Position numbers and translations under genes: made by a program
The notes under the pieces: generated by a model
What the model was told of the DNA's origin: nothing
Databases searched by the model: none
The model's input: the letters and a program-made list of their open reading frames with translations, nothing else
Shown: piece by piece, positions 32,698 through 41,918 of the stretch
Layout: every line of letters starts with the position of its first letter
Numbering within the stretch: the stretch's first letter is position 1
Source of the DNA: Saccharopolyspora erythraea
GTDB taxonomy: Bacteria; Actinomycetota; Actinomycetes; Mycobacteriales; Pseudonocardiaceae
Length of the DNA: 64,000 nucleotides
Assembly (NCBI RefSeq): GCF_018141105.1
Contig: NZ_CP054839.1
Span: 4,774,001-4,838,000 of the forward strand
Reading direction: 5' to 3'

Positions 32698-33585
32698 TCA
32701 CATGCCGCCGGGGCGCTGCGGCCACTCCGGGATGAAGCCGGGGTAGTCCCGGCTGACGCGCATCGGGAAGCGGGCCTCGCGCTTCTCCAGGAACGCGGTG
32801 ACGCCTTCCGCCGCGTCGGCCCCGGCACCGAGTTCGTGCATGGCCCTGGAGTCGAGCCGGTGAGCCTCCCAGGGGTTCGACGCGCCGAGCATGCCCCACA
32901 GCAGCCTGCGGGTCACCGCGACCGAGACCGCGGAGGTGTTGTCGGCGATCTCGCGGGCGATTTCCCGCGCGGTGGCAAGCAGTTCGCCGTCTGGCACGAC
33001 GCGTGAGACCAGCCTGCCGCGCAGTGCTTCCTCCGCACCGAAGACCCGGCCGGTGGCCGCCCACTCCATCGCCTGCGAGATCCCGACCACGCGCGGCAGG
33101 AACCACGTCGAGGCCGCCTCGGCGACGATCCCCCGGCGCGCGAAGACGAAACCGAACCGCGCCGACTCCGAGGCCAGGCGGATGTCCATCGGCAGCGTCA
33201 TGGTCGCTCCGACCCCGACCGACGCGCCGTTGATCGCCGCGATCACCGGCTTGCGCGACGCCGCGATCCGCAGCGACACGGTTCCGCCGCCGTCCCGCGG
33301 CGCGCCGTCGACCTCTCCGAGGTCCTCGTGGGCCGCGCGCCGGTGCTCGCTGCCCGCGTTGAAGGTGTCGGCGCCGCCACCGAGGTCGGCACCGGCGCAG
33401 AAGGCCCGGCCGGCACCGGTCACCACCGCCACCCGCACGTCGTCGTCGGCGTCGACGGCGTCGAACGCGTCGACGAGCTCGGCGCGCATCACGGCGGTGA
33501 AGGCGTTGAGCCGTTCCGGCCGGTTCAGCGTGATGGTGGCGACGCCGTCGGCCACCTCGAAGGTGATCTGCTCGTAAGTCGTCAT
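32698..33585 (-). CDS. Enoyl-CoA hydratase/isomerase (crotonase family)
   Basis: A 295-aa crotonase that would hydrate or isomerise a 2-enoyl-CoA. The oxyanion segments VAVVTGAGRAFCAGADLGGG near residue 60 and PVIAAINGASVGVGATMTLP near 118, plus GFVFARRGIVAEAASTWFLP near 150 with a candidate catalytic Glu, are all present. ATG 33585 is used; a TTG at 33600 overlaps the upstream TGA. It follows the SMP-30 gene by 11 nt and the two form a small operon. The length is above the usual 260 because of an insert rich in Gly/Asp near residue 75. Confidence 0.85.
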   Translation of the reverse strand: MTTYEQITFEVADGVATITLNRPERLNAFTAVMRAELVDAFDAVDADDDVRVAVVTGAGRAFCAGADLGGGADTFNAGSEHRRAAHEDLGEVDGAPRDGGGTVSLRIAASRKPVIAAINGASVGVGATMTLPMDIRLASESARFGFVFARRGIVAEAASTWFLPRVVGISQAMEWAATGRVFGAEEALRGRLVSRVVPDGELLATAREIAREIADNTSAVSVAVTRRLLWGMLGASNPWEAHRLDSRAMHELGAGADAAEGVTAFLEKREARFPMRVSRDYPGFIPEWPQRPGGM

Positions 33586-33596
33586 CGAACCGCCCG

Positions 33597-34553
33597 TCAA
33601 GAGGTGGACATCGAATCTCGCGCCCCGGCCGCGCCGTGCTCAGCGCCGAAGTTCAGCGGCAGGCCCGGGCGGTCCCACTGCGCGGCGTAGAGCTTGCCGA
33701 GCCCGGAGGAGGTGATGTAGGCGGTGCGCAGATCCGGCCCGCCGAAGCAGATGTTGGTGACGTAGTAGTCGGTTTCCGGAGTCCGCACGACGTCCTCGAG
33801 CGCCCCGTCCGGACTCAGCACACTGATGGCGCCGGTGATCAGCGTCGCCACGCAGACGTTGCCCTCGGAGTCCACCGCGAGCGAGTCCAGGAGCTGGTAG
33901 CCGCCGAACCCGTGCAGCAGCGTGGCACCCGCCGGCCCCGGGCCCGGCGCCCGCCGAAGCCTACCGGGCGCCTCGATTTCCCAGTACCAGACTCGTCCGG
34001 TCATCGTCTCGGCCACGTACACCCGCTCGCCGTCCGGGGACAGGCCGACGCCGTTGGGGTCGTGCAGCGGGTAGGCGATCTCCTCGATTCTCGAACCGTC
34101 CACTGTGGCGTAGTACAGCCCGCCGCGGTCGGAGTCGCGTTCCCGGCGCTTGCCGTGGTCGGTGAAGTAGAAGCCGCCGTCGGCGTCGAACACGAGGTCG
34201 TTCGGGCCACGCAGCGGGTGGCCGCCGGCCGACGTGCACACGTCGGTCACCTCGCCGTCGAAGGTGACGCGCTGGACGCGTCCGCCGAGGTAGCCGTCGG
34301 GCTGGTTGCCCGGTGCGAGCCGTCCGCCGCCGCGGTGCCAGTCGAACCCGCCGTTGTTGCAGACGTAGACCGCGCCGTCGGGGCCGATGGCCGCGCCGTT
34401 GGGGCCGCCACCGCAGTCGGCCACCACCGAGACCGATCCGTCGGCGGCCACCCGCGACAGGGTTCCCCGCTCGATCTCGACCACGAGCACCGAGCCGTCG
34501 CCCAGGGCGACCGGGCCTTCCGGGAAGCGCAGCCCGCTGCTGATCTCCCGCAC
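33597..34553 (-). CDS. SMP-30/gluconolactonase-family protein
   Basis: A 318-aa six-bladed beta-propeller, a calcium- or zinc-dependent lactonase fold. The metal-binding Glu is in SGLRFPEGPVALGDGSVLVV; later ligands are in GGHPLRGPNDLVFDADGGFY (Asn) and LDSLAVDSEGNVCVATLITG (Asp). GTG 34553, with GGAAGGG upstream. It precedes the enoyl-CoA hydratase by 11 nt, so lactone hydrolysis may feed a CoA-linked degradation route; which compound is not evident. Divergent from the histidine phosphatase gene. Confidence 0.8.
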   Translation of the reverse strand: MREISSGLRFPEGPVALGDGSVLVVEIERGTLSRVAADGSVSVVADCGGGPNGAAIGPDGAVYVCNNGGFDWHRGGGRLAPGNQPDGYLGGRVQRVTFDGEVTDVCTSAGGHPLRGPNDLVFDADGGFYFTDHGKRRERDSDRGGLYYATVDGSRIEEIAYPLHDPNGVGLSPDGERVYVAETMTGRVWYWEIEAPGRLRRAPGPGPAGATLLHGFGGYQLLDSLAVDSEGNVCVATLITGAISVLSPDGALEDVVRTPETDYYVTNICFGGPDLRTAYITSSGLGKLYAAQWDRPGLPLNFGAEHGAAGARDSMSTS

Positions 34554-34738
34554 CCGCGACCCCTTCCGCCTGCGACCGCAACGACCATAAGCATGACTAA
34601 GCATCCGGCACAAGAGTCCGGTCACGCACCCGGGTCGGCCACTGTGGACACCGGTGCTGGCCGCATGCCCGATGCGCGTGGATACTGGCGGCGCCGGCCC
34701 CGACCGGCAGGAAGCCCCGAACCGAGGAGTCGTACGAG

Positions 34739-35425
34739 ATGACCGAATACCGCCAGCCCCGGTACCGGCCGCCGGAGGGCTCCACCGAGTTCCTGCTGAT
34801 CCGGCACGGGGAGTCGGCCCGGGCGGTCCCCGGCAGGCCGTTCGCCCTGCTGGACGGGCAGTCCGACCCCGACCTCGCGCCCGAGGGCCGCGAGCACGCC
34901 CGGCGGGTCGCCGACCGACTCGAGCACGAGCGGTTCGACGCCCTGTACGTCACGACGCTGCGGCGCACCGTCCAGACCGCGGCTCCGCTTGCCGAACGCC
35001 TCGGCATGACCCCGCTGGTGGAGGCTGAGCTGCGCGAGGTCAACCTCGGCGAGTGGGAGGGCGGCCTGTTCCGCAAGCACGTGGCCGAGCGGCACCCGGT
35101 CAGCCTGCGCATGCACGCCGAGGAGCGGTGGGACGTCATCCCCGGTGCCGAGGAGGCGCAGCGCTTCCGGGAACGGGTCCGCGGCGCGGTCGAGCGCCTC
35201 GCGGCGGCCCACCCCGGCCGGCGGCTCGCCGTGTTCACCCACGGCGGCGTGATCGCGCAGGTGCTGGCGCTGGCGGCCGGGTCGCGCCCGTTCGCCTTCC
35301 TCGGCGCCGACAACGGCTCGATCTCGCAGGTCGTGGTCGATGGCGAGCGGTGGACGGTGCGGCGCTTCAACGACACCGCGCACCTGTCGCCGCGGCTGGA
35401 CCCCGGCGCCGCGCCGCTCACGTGA
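34739..35425 (+). CDS. Histidine phosphatase (phosphoglycerate mutase-like)
   Basis: A 228-aa phosphatase of the RHG branch. The phospho-accepting His is in FLLIRHGESARA near residue 22, the second Arg/Glu pair in EVNLGEWEGGLFRKH near 105, and the second His in AVFTHGGVIAQVLALAAG near 165. ATG 34739 follows GAGGAG. Its TGA directly abuts the opposite-strand TGA of the acyl-CoA synthetase (TGATCA). The substrate of such monofunctional phosphatases is usually a small phosphoester and cannot be named here. Confidence 0.85.
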   Translation: MTEYRQPRYRPPEGSTEFLLIRHGESARAVPGRPFALLDGQSDPDLAPEGREHARRVADRLEHERFDALYVTTLRRTVQTAAPLAERLGMTPLVEAELREVNLGEWEGGLFRKHVAERHPVSLRMHAEERWDVIPGAEEAQRFRERVRGAVERLAAAHPGRRLAVFTHGGVIAQVLALAAGSRPFAFLGADNGSISQVVVDGERWTVRRFNDTAHLSPRLDPGAAPLT

Positions 35426-36943
35426 TCACCGGCAGCGCCGCATCAGCTCGCCCTTGACCAGCTTGCCCGTGGGCGTGCGGGGCAGGCTGTCGACGAAGTC
35501 GACGGCGCGGGGCGCCTTGTAGTGGGCGAGCCGGGACCGCACGTGCTCGATCAGCTCGCGCTCCAGCCCCGGCCCCGGCTCGGCGCCCGGGGCCGGCTGG
35601 ACCACGGCCCGCACCGCCTCCCCCATCTCCTCGTCCGGCACTCCGATCACCGCGACGTCGGCTATGGACGGGTGGAGGGCGAGGACGTTCTCGGTCTCCT
35701 GCGGGTAGATGTTGACGCCACCGGAGATGATCATGAACGCTTTCCGGTCGGTCAGGTGCAGGAAGCCGTCCTCGTCGAGGTAGCCGAGGTCACCGGTGGT
35801 GGTCCAGTTCGGGTGCAGCGGGTGCTGCGCCGACCGGGTCTTGTCCGGGTCGCCGTGGTACTCGAACGGCCGCTCGTCGCGCTCGAAGTAGATGGTGCCC
35901 ACCTCCCCCGGCGGCAGTTGCGCGCCGTCGTCGGCGCAGACGTGCACGGTGCCGAGCACCGCCCGGCCGACCGAACCCGGTTTCTCCAGCCAGGTCTCGG
36001 AATCGATGACGGTCATGCCGATCCCCTCGGTGGCGGCGTAGTACTCGTGCAGGATCGGGCCCCACCAGTCGATCATCGCCCTCTTGACGTCCACGGGGCA
36101 CGGCGCGGCGGCGTGGATGGCGACGCGGTGGCTCGACAGGTCGTGGCGTCTGGCGCTCTCGGGAAGCTTGAGCATCCGCACGAACATCGTCGGCACCCAC
36201 TGGCTGTGGGTGACGCGGTGGCGTTCGATCGCCCGCAACGCGTCCTCGGGGTCGAAGTGCTCCATCATCACCAGCGTGCCGCCGACCGCATGGACCGATG
36301 CCCCGAACCGCAGCGGTGCGGCGTGGTAGAACGGCGCGGGCGAGAGGTAGACGGTGTCGGGGCCGAACCCGTACAGCGACCGCGTCAACGGCGTGAGGTG
36401 GTTGTCGCCCTCGCTGACGTCGACGTCGCGCAGCGGAGCCCTGATCCCCTTGGGGCGCCCCGTGGTTCCCGACGAGTAGAGCATGTCCCCGCCTCGCGGC
36501 TGCTCCGCCGGAGGCACCGGCGACGACACGGCCAGCGCCGACTCGTAGTCGCCGTAGCCGTCGACCGGGCCGCCGTAGGCCAGCCGGGTGCCGACATCCG
36601 GCAGCGCGTCCACCAGCCGCCCGGCCGGTTCGTCCAGCGCCGCGGAGACGACCAGCGCTTTCGCCTTCGAGTCGGCCACGATGTAGGCGACCTCCGCGGC
36701 GGTGAGGTGTCGGTTGACCGCGGTGAGGTAGAGCCCGGATCGCACCGCGGCCCAGTAGACCTCGTAGGCGTGGATGGAGTTGTCGGTCAGCAACGCCACG
36801 GTGTCACCGCGGCTCAGCCCGGACTCGCGCAGGAAGTGCGCCAGCCGGGTGGAGCGTTCCTCGAGTTCGCCGTAGGTCGTGCTGCGGCCGGACCCGGCCA
36901 TGACCAGGGCCGTGCGGCCGGCCGGATGTGCACCTGGATACAT
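35426..36943 (-). CDS. Acyl-CoA synthetase (AMP-forming)
   Basis: A 505-aa adenylate-forming ligase. Motifs: DMLYSSGTTGRPKGIRAPLR near residue 155, EYYAATEGIGMTVID near 310, TTTGDLGYLDEDGFLHLTDR near 395, and RKAFMIISGGVNIYPQETEN near 415, with the catalytic Lys in RTPTGKLVKGEL at the C-terminus. ATG 36943 has an excellent AAGGAGGTCCGC. Divergent from a frameshifted TetR gene and close to an SDR and a second synthetase, suggesting a fatty-acid or steroid-like degradation region. Substrate unassigned. Confidence 0.85.
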   Translation of the reverse strand: MYPGAHPAGRTALVMAGSGRSTTYGELEERSTRLAHFLRESGLSRGDTVALLTDNSIHAYEVYWAAVRSGLYLTAVNRHLTAAEVAYIVADSKAKALVVSAALDEPAGRLVDALPDVGTRLAYGGPVDGYGDYESALAVSSPVPPAEQPRGGDMLYSSGTTGRPKGIRAPLRDVDVSEGDNHLTPLTRSLYGFGPDTVYLSPAPFYHAAPLRFGASVHAVGGTLVMMEHFDPEDALRAIERHRVTHSQWVPTMFVRMLKLPESARRHDLSSHRVAIHAAAPCPVDVKRAMIDWWGPILHEYYAATEGIGMTVIDSETWLEKPGSVGRAVLGTVHVCADDGAQLPPGEVGTIYFERDERPFEYHGDPDKTRSAQHPLHPNWTTTGDLGYLDEDGFLHLTDRKAFMIISGGVNIYPQETENVLALHPSIADVAVIGVPDEEMGEAVRAVVQPAPGAEPGPGLERELIEHVRSRLAHYKAPRAVDFVDSLPRTPTGKLVKGELMRRCR

Positions 36944-37032
36944 GCGGACCTCCTTCGCGTCCTCCGGGCGATGCCGGCGTCGTGTGCAGGTCAACCGGAA
37001 GTGCGTCGCTCGTGGCGGAGTACCCTGGCGCG

Positions 37033-37700
37033 GTGGTTCGAGCCCGGACAGCCGCCCGCCCCCAGCAGGTCGCACGCACTCAGCAGGCCGGGCGCAGGCG
37101 CACCCGGCAGGAGCGCACCGCCGACAGCCGTGCGCTGATCCTCGACGCCGCCGTGGAATGCCTGGTCGAGCACGGCTGCGCCGGTGCGTCCACAGTGGTC
37201 GTCCAGGCCAGGGCCGGGGTGTCGCGGGGCAGACTGCTGCACCACTTCCCGTCGCGGGAGGAGCTGCTGGTCGCCGCCGCGCAGCACCTGGCGGCCAACC
37301 GCCTGGTGCGCACCGAGGAACGCGTGACCCGCCTGCTCGCCGGGGTGCCCGAGGGACCGGAGCGGATGGATCGCTGCATCGAGCTGCTGTGGGAAACCTT
37401 CCAGGAACCGCCGTTCTGGGCCGCCATGGAACTGTGGACGGCGGCCCGGACCAACCCCGCGCTGGCAGCCGCGCTCCTTCCGCAGGAGCGCGGCTGCGCG
37501 GCGCGATCCGCTCGGTGGCCGACCGGATCTGGGGTCCGGCCGTGTGCTCGCACCCGCTCTACCCGCAGTTGCGGGAAGTCCTGTTCACCAGCATGCGCGG
37601 GGCCGCGCTGGCCTACGCCTTCGAGGACCGCTCGGCGGCGACCGATCCGCACCTGGAGTCGTGGAAGACGATCGCCCGCAGCCTGCTGTTCGGCGGCTGA
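37033..37700 (+). pseudogene. TetR-family regulator with a frameshift
   Basis: From GTG 37033 the first frame gives a normal TetR N-terminus (RALILDAAVECLVEHGCAGA, then RGRLLHHFPSREELLVAAAQ) and runs to LAAALLPQERGC. Around 37488-37492 the family-like sequence moves to another frame, RGAIRSVADRIWGPAVCSHP, continuing LREVLFTSMRGAALAYAFED and ending ARSLLFGG at TGA 37698-37700. One base appears lost in a run of GC-rich sequence. The C-terminal half is otherwise intact. It could be a real recent mutation or a sequencing error. It is divergent from the acyl-CoA synthetase at 35426 and would have regulated it. Confidence 0.75.
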
Positions 37701-37702
37701 CA

Positions 37703-38467
37703 CTACCGGGGCGCCATGCGGATCGCGCCGTCGAGGCGGATCACCTCGCCGTTGAGCATCGGGTTCGACACGACGTGCTCGGCCAGCGCGCCGAACTCGT
37801 CCGGGTCCCCGAGCCGGGCCGGGTGGGGCACCTGCGCGCCCAGCGACGCCTTCACCTCCTCGGAGGCACCGGCCAGCAGCGGTGTGTCGAACAGTCCGGG
37901 CGCGATGGTCACGACGCGGATGGCGTGCTCGGCCAGGTCGCGGGCGGCGGGCAGCGTCATGCCCACGACGCCGCCCTTGGAGGCCGAGTACGCCGCCTGC
38001 CCGATCTGCCCATCGAAGGCGGCGACCGAGGCGGTGTTGATGACGACCCCGCGCTCCTGGCCGACCGGCTCGTGGCGCAGCATGCGCTCGGCGGCGAGCC
38101 TCAGCACGTTGAACGTGCCGACCAGGTTGACGTTGACGATCCGGCTGAACGCATCCAGCGGGAAGGGTCCTTTCCTGCGACTGACCACCCGCATGGCGTT
38201 GCCGGTTCCCGCGCAGTTGACCACGATCCGCAGCGTCCCGGCCGCGTCGGCCGCGTCCAGCGCGGCACCCACCTGCTGCTCGTCGGTGACGTCACCCGCG
38301 ACGAACCGCGCTGCCGCGCCGAGGTCGGCGGCCACGCGCTCCCCCGCCGAGTCCGGCAGGTCCAGCAGCACGACTCGCGCTCCGGCGGCCACCAGCCGCC
38401 GCGCGGTCGCGAGTCCGAGTCCTGAAGCGCCACCGGTGACCAGGGCGACGCTGCCCGAGATGTCCAT
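37703..38467 (-). CDS. Short-chain dehydrogenase (17-beta-HSD10 / 3-hydroxyacyl-CoA dehydrogenase type)
   Basis: A 254-aa NAD-dependent Rossmann enzyme. Cofactor loop [20 protein letters not shown], then LLDLPDS with an Asp that selects NAD; NCAG near residue 85; catalytic Ser in [16 protein letters not shown] and Tyr-x3-Lys in [20 protein letters not shown] near 160-164. The sequence closely follows the HSD17B10 branch, which oxidises 3-hydroxyacyl-CoA or hydroxysteroids. ATG 38467. It ends 2 nt from the frameshifted TetR and is divergent from the synthetase at 38635. Confidence 0.85.
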   Translation of the reverse strand: MDISGSVALVTGGASGLGLATARRLVAAGARVVLLDLPDSAGERVAADLGAAARFVAGDVTDEQQVGAALDAADAAGTLRIVVNCAGTGNAMRVVSRRKGPFPLDAFSRIVNVNLVGTFNVLRLAAERMLRHEPVGQERGVVINTASVAAFDGQIGQAAYSASKGGVVGMTLPAARDLAEHAIRVVTIAPGLFDTPLLAGASEEVKASLGAQVPHPARLGDPDEFGALAEHVVSNPMLNGEVIRLDGAIRMAPR

Positions 38468-38634
38468 CGCTCCTCCTCGCCGAGAACCGAAGCATGGGTG
38501 GTGATCGTTCCTACGGCATCGGGCTCGGCCACCACAAGAGCGCGCCGGCGGACCAACAACAGTCAGCCTTGACGGTCGCGCGCCGGCGGGACACCATGAT
38601 CCAGGTCACATCACCCTCACCGCCGAGGACGACG

Positions 38635-40203
38635 ATGACCGACACCGCGCACCACGCCACCGGCCTCCTGACCGGCCGGGGCATGACGATGAGCGACCAG
38701 CTGTCCCGGCACGCCCGCAAGATCCCCGAGTCCGGTGCCCTGAGTTTCGAGTCCGGAACCCGCACCTACCGCGAGCTCGACGACCGCGTCTCGCGGCTGA
38801 CGAGCGCGCTTCGCTCCCGGGGCGTGCGCCCGGGTGACCGGATCGCGGTGATGTGCCTGAACGGCCTGGAGGCCGTGGAGACCTACCTCGCCTCGGTGCG
38901 CCTGGGCGCGATCTGCGTGCCGGTCAACTTCCGGCTGGTCGCCGGCGAGGTGGCCTACCTGCTCGGCGACTGCGAGCCCGCGGCGGTCGTCGCGGACGCG
39001 GACTTGGCACCCACCGTCGACGCCGCGCTCGCGGCCGCGCCGTCGGCGCACACCTGCCTGCTCATCGGCGGGCACGGCGACCGCGACTACGAGCGCGCGG
39101 TCCGCGAGTCCACTCCGGACATCCCGGAAGCCACTGTGGACATCCAGGACCCGGCGTTCATCATGTACACCTCGGGAACGACCGGGCGGCCGAAAGGCGC
39201 CGTGCTCACCCACTCCAACCTGCTGATGCACGCCTTCAGCAGCATCACCCACCTCGGCGCCCCCGCCGACGACCGGGTCGGTCTCAGCGGCGCCCCGCTG
39301 TTCCACATCGCCGGTCTGGGTGCCGTCTCGACGAACCTGCTGCTCGGCGGCCGCTCCGTCCTGGTGCGCTCCGGCCGGTTCGACCCGGCCGAGATGGTGG
39401 ACCTGCTGGCGCGGGAACGGGTTTCCAACTGCTTCTTCGTGCCCGCGCAGTGGCAGGCGATCTGCGCGCTGCCGGATCTCGCCGACCGGGACCTGTCGGC
39501 CCTGCGGCGCATCTCGTGGGGCGCGGCACCGGCGTCGAGCACCCTGCTGCGGACGATGATCGACACCTTCCCGCGGGCCGAGGTCGTCACCATGTTCGGC
39601 CAGACCGAGTGCAGCCCGGTCACCACCGTGCTGCGCGGCGAGGACTCCGTGCGCAAGATCGGCTCCGTCGGCACCCCGATGCTCAACGTCGAGGTGCGCG
39701 TGGTCGACGACGACATGAACGACGTGGCGCGCGGCGAGGTCGGCGAGATCGTCTACCGCAGCCCGATGGTCATGCGCGAGTACTGGGGAAAGCCCGCCGA
39801 GACCGCCGAGGCGTTCCGCGGTGGCTGGTTCCACTCCGGCGACCTCGTGCGCGAGGACGAGGACGGCTACTTCTACGTCGTCGACCGCAAGAAGGACATG
39901 ATCATCTCCGGCGGCGAGAACATCTACTGCGCCGAGGTGGAGAACGCTCTCGCCACACACCCCGGGATCGCCGAAGTCGCGCTGATCGGCGTCCCGGACC
40001 CCCGCTGGGGCGAGACGCCGCTGGCGGTGATCGTGCCCCGGGACGCCGACAGCCCGCCCACCGCCGCCGAGGTGGAGGCGTGGTGCCGCCAACGACTCGC
40101 CGGGTACAAGTGCCCGCGCCGGATCTCGGTCGTGGCCGAGCTGCCCCGCAATCCCAGCGGCAAGGTGCTCAAGACCCGGCTGCGCGCCGAGACGGGAACC
40201 TGA
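38635..40203 (+). CDS. Acyl-CoA synthetase (FadD-like, AMP-forming)
   Basis: A 522-aa ligase with the full motif set: FIMYTSGTTGRPKGAVLTHS near residue 178, VVTMFGQTECSPVTTVL near 316, GGWFHSGDLVREDEDGYFYV near 397, DRKKDMIISGGENIYCAEVE near 417, and the C-terminal Lys in RNPSGKVLKTRLRAE. ATG 38635 follows GAGGAC; an in-frame ATG at 38596 would add 13 residues. It faces the KstR2-like TetR gene (convergent, 15-nt gap). FadD3-like activity on a steroid-derived acid is possible from that neighbour, but not shown by sequence. Confidence 0.85.
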   Translation: MTDTAHHATGLLTGRGMTMSDQLSRHARKIPESGALSFESGTRTYRELDDRVSRLTSALRSRGVRPGDRIAVMCLNGLEAVETYLASVRLGAICVPVNFRLVAGEVAYLLGDCEPAAVVADADLAPTVDAALAAAPSAHTCLLIGGHGDRDYERAVRESTPDIPEATVDIQDPAFIMYTSGTTGRPKGAVLTHSNLLMHAFSSITHLGAPADDRVGLSGAPLFHIAGLGAVSTNLLLGGRSVLVRSGRFDPAEMVDLLARERVSNCFFVPAQWQAICALPDLADRDLSALRRISWGAAPASSTLLRTMIDTFPRAEVVTMFGQTECSPVTTVLRGEDSVRKIGSVGTPMLNVEVRVVDDDMNDVARGEVGEIVYRSPMVMREYWGKPAETAEAFRGGWFHSGDLVREDEDGYFYVVDRKKDMIISGGENIYCAEVENALATHPGIAEVALIGVPDPRWGETPLAVIVPRDADSPPTAAEVEAWCRQRLAGYKCPRRISVVAELPRNPSGKVLKTRLRAETGT

Positions 40204-40218
40204 CCGCCCTCCCGGCGA

Positions 40219-40845
40219 TCACCGCCTGGTGTCCGCGACCGCGATCCCGTCGCGCAGGATGCTGACGTACTGCTCGGCGATCGCGGTCAAGGTCAACCGC
40301 CCTCGCGGGTTGTACCAGTGCACCGACGTCCAGACCGCGTCGCGGATGAAGCGGTAGGCGAGCTTGACGTTGAGATCCGCGCGCAGCACCCCGGCGCGCT
40401 GTCCTTCCCGCAGCACCCGCGTCCAGGTCCGCTCGAAGTCGCCGGCCGCCGCCCGCAGGTAGGCGAAGCGGCCGGAGGTGGCCAGGTGGTTCGACTCGTT
40501 CTGCAGGATCACCACCGCCGCCCGGTGCCGGTGCACGGTGCGGAAGGACTGCCGGACCAGTCCGGCGACGCGGTCGCGGGCGTCACCGGTCCCGGCGAGC
40601 ACCCGCTCCTGGGCCCGCCGCTGGGAGTCCAGGAAGTCCCGCAGGATCTCGTCCACCATCGTCTCCTTGGAGTCGAAGTGGTGGTAGAGGCTGCCGGACA
40701 GGATGCCCGCCGCGTCGGCGATGTCGCGGACCGTGGTGGCCTGGAACCCCCGGCGGGCGAACAGGTCCGCGGCGATGGCCAGCAGCTCGGCGCGGCGCCG
40801 CGAGCCGCTCGGCCCGCGCGTGCCGGACGGGCGCTTGGAGCTCAC
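40219..40845 (-). CDS. TetR-family regulator, KstR2-like
   Basis: A 208-aa regulator. The DNA-binding region FARRGFQATTVRDIADAAGI followed by LSGSLYHHFDSKETMVDEIL strongly resembles KstR2, the acyl-CoA-responsive repressor of late cholesterol catabolism in mycobacteria and rhodococci. The C-terminal half (QSFRTVHRHRAAVVILQNES, AYRFIRDAVWTSVHWYNPRG) fits too. GTG 40845, 7 nt after the WYL gene stop on the same strand. I found no ACAAG-N2-CTTGT type operator nearby, so calling it a true KstR2 orthologue would be premature. It may act on the adjacent FadD gene. Confidence 0.75.
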   Translation of the reverse strand: MSSKRPSGTRGPSGSRRRAELLAIAADLFARRGFQATTVRDIADAAGILSGSLYHHFDSKETMVDEILRDFLDSQRRAQERVLAGTGDARDRVAGLVRQSFRTVHRHRAAVVILQNESNHLATSGRFAYLRAAAGDFERTWTRVLREGQRAGVLRADLNVKLAYRFIRDAVWTSVHWYNPRGRLTLTAIAEQYVSILRDGIAVADTRR

Positions 40846-40852
40846 CGGGCAA

Positions 40853-41854
40853 TTATGGTCCGGGCGCGGGGTCCGGCGAGTCGTGCCGAGGCCCGTCGTC
40901 GCGGCCGCCTGCTCTGCCCGCCGCGTTCAGGAACCGCTCGGCCGCGCGCACGAGCTGGTCGGCGAGCTCGGGCGGGTGCACGACCTCGAAGTCGACCTCC
41001 AGCGCTCCGAGCAGGAACGCCAGCGAGTGCAGGGTGTCGGCGCCGAAGTGCAGCAGGCACATGCGGTCGTTCACCGGTTCGATCCGCCCGTAGTTGGTGG
41101 TCTGCCGGGCGACCTCGGAGTCGGCGGGCACCGCCAGGCGCACCGTCGCCTGGTACGGCCACGCGCGTGCCACGCCACTGGCGACGAACGCGGCGGCGTC
41201 GGGCATCTCCCGGGGCGCGAACCGCGGACCGGTCGGGACGCGGGTGCGCATGCGGTCCACGCGGAACGTGCGCCAGTCCTGCCGCTCGAGGTCCCACGCC
41301 ACCAGGTACCACCGCCTGCCCCAGGTGACCAGCTGGTGCGGCTCGGTGACACGCGGGGTCTCCTGCCCGTCGTGGGCGCGGTAGTCGAACCGCAGGCACT
41401 GCCGGTCGCGGCAGGCCGTGGCGACCGCGGTGAGCTCGCCTGCGTCGACCGACGGTGCCCCGGGCGCCTCCACCGTGCGGACCTGCAACGACTCGATGCG
41501 CCGCCAGAGCCGGTCGGGCAGCACCTGCTCCAGCTTGACCAGCGCCCGCAACGCGGTCTCGCCGACTCCGGCCACACCGCTGCCTGTCGCCGTCCGCAGC
41601 CCGACGGCCACCGCGACCGCCTCGTCGTCGTCGAGCAGCAGCGGGGGCAGCCTCGCTCCCGCGCCCAGCCGGTAGCCACCGGCCCTGCCCATGCCGACCG
41701 AGATCGGGTAGTCGAGACCGCGGAGCTTGTCGACGTCCCTGCGGACCGTCCGGGCACTCACCCCGAGCCGCTCGGCGAGCTCGGCGCCGCTCCACTCGCG
41801 GCGGGTCTGCAGCAGGCTCAGCAGTCTGAGCAGCCGCGCTGAGGTTTCCAACAC
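40853..41854 (-). CDS. HTH/WYL-domain transcriptional regulator
   Basis: A 333-aa regulator. Winged helix at residues 1-65 ([40 protein letters not shown]), then the WYL domain near 140-230 with [20 protein letters not shown] and [20 protein letters not shown], and a C-terminal WCX-like extension. WYL proteins sense nucleic acids; PafBC, the mycobacterial DNA-damage activator, is of this class. Start chosen at GTG 41854 (family-like [12 protein letters not shown]); an ATG at 41920 overlaps the opposite-strand ATG of the epoxide hydrolase. It is divergent from the hydrolase/AlkZ-like pair and is its probable regulator. Confidence 0.8.
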   Translation of the reverse strand: MLETSARLLRLLSLLQTRREWSGAELAERLGVSARTVRRDVDKLRGLDYPISVGMGRAGGYRLGAGARLPPLLLDDDEAVAVAVGLRTATGSGVAGVGETALRALVKLEQVLPDRLWRRIESLQVRTVEAPGAPSVDAGELTAVATACRDRQCLRFDYRAHDGQETPRVTEPHQLVTWGRRWYLVAWDLERQDWRTFRVDRMRTRVPTGPRFAPREMPDAAAFVASGVARAWPYQATVRLAVPADSEVARQTTNYGRIEPVNDRMCLLHFGADTLHSLAFLLGALEVDFEVVHPPELADQLVRAAERFLNAAGRAGGRDDGPRHDSPDPAPGP

Positions 41855-41888
41855 GCCGCCGGAGTCTGCCAGCAATGGCGGACCGGAG

Positions 41889-41911
41889 TTGTCCTCCACT
41901 CCGCCTAGCTT
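41889..41911 (+). promoter_or_regulatory. Promoter candidate resembling the DNA-damage (PafBC/RecA-NDp) type
   Basis: TTGTC at 41889-41893, then a TAGCTT hexamer at 41906-41911, arranged as TTGTC-N4-N8-TAnnnT as in the motif tTGTCRGTG-N8-TAnnnT described for RecA-independent damage promoters. The RGTG part does not match (CTCC here). The ATG of the hydrolase is 7 nt after the hexamer, so the transcript would be leaderless. A GGAGT/ACTCC inverted repeat (41885-41902) overlaps the site. Confidence 0.45.
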
Positions 41912-41918
41912 GGCCGTC

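Noticed and set aside
38468-40900. KstR2 operator (ACAAG-N2-CTTGT type)
   Set aside because: I looked on both sides of the KstR2-like gene and upstream of the FadD gene and found no convincing palindrome.
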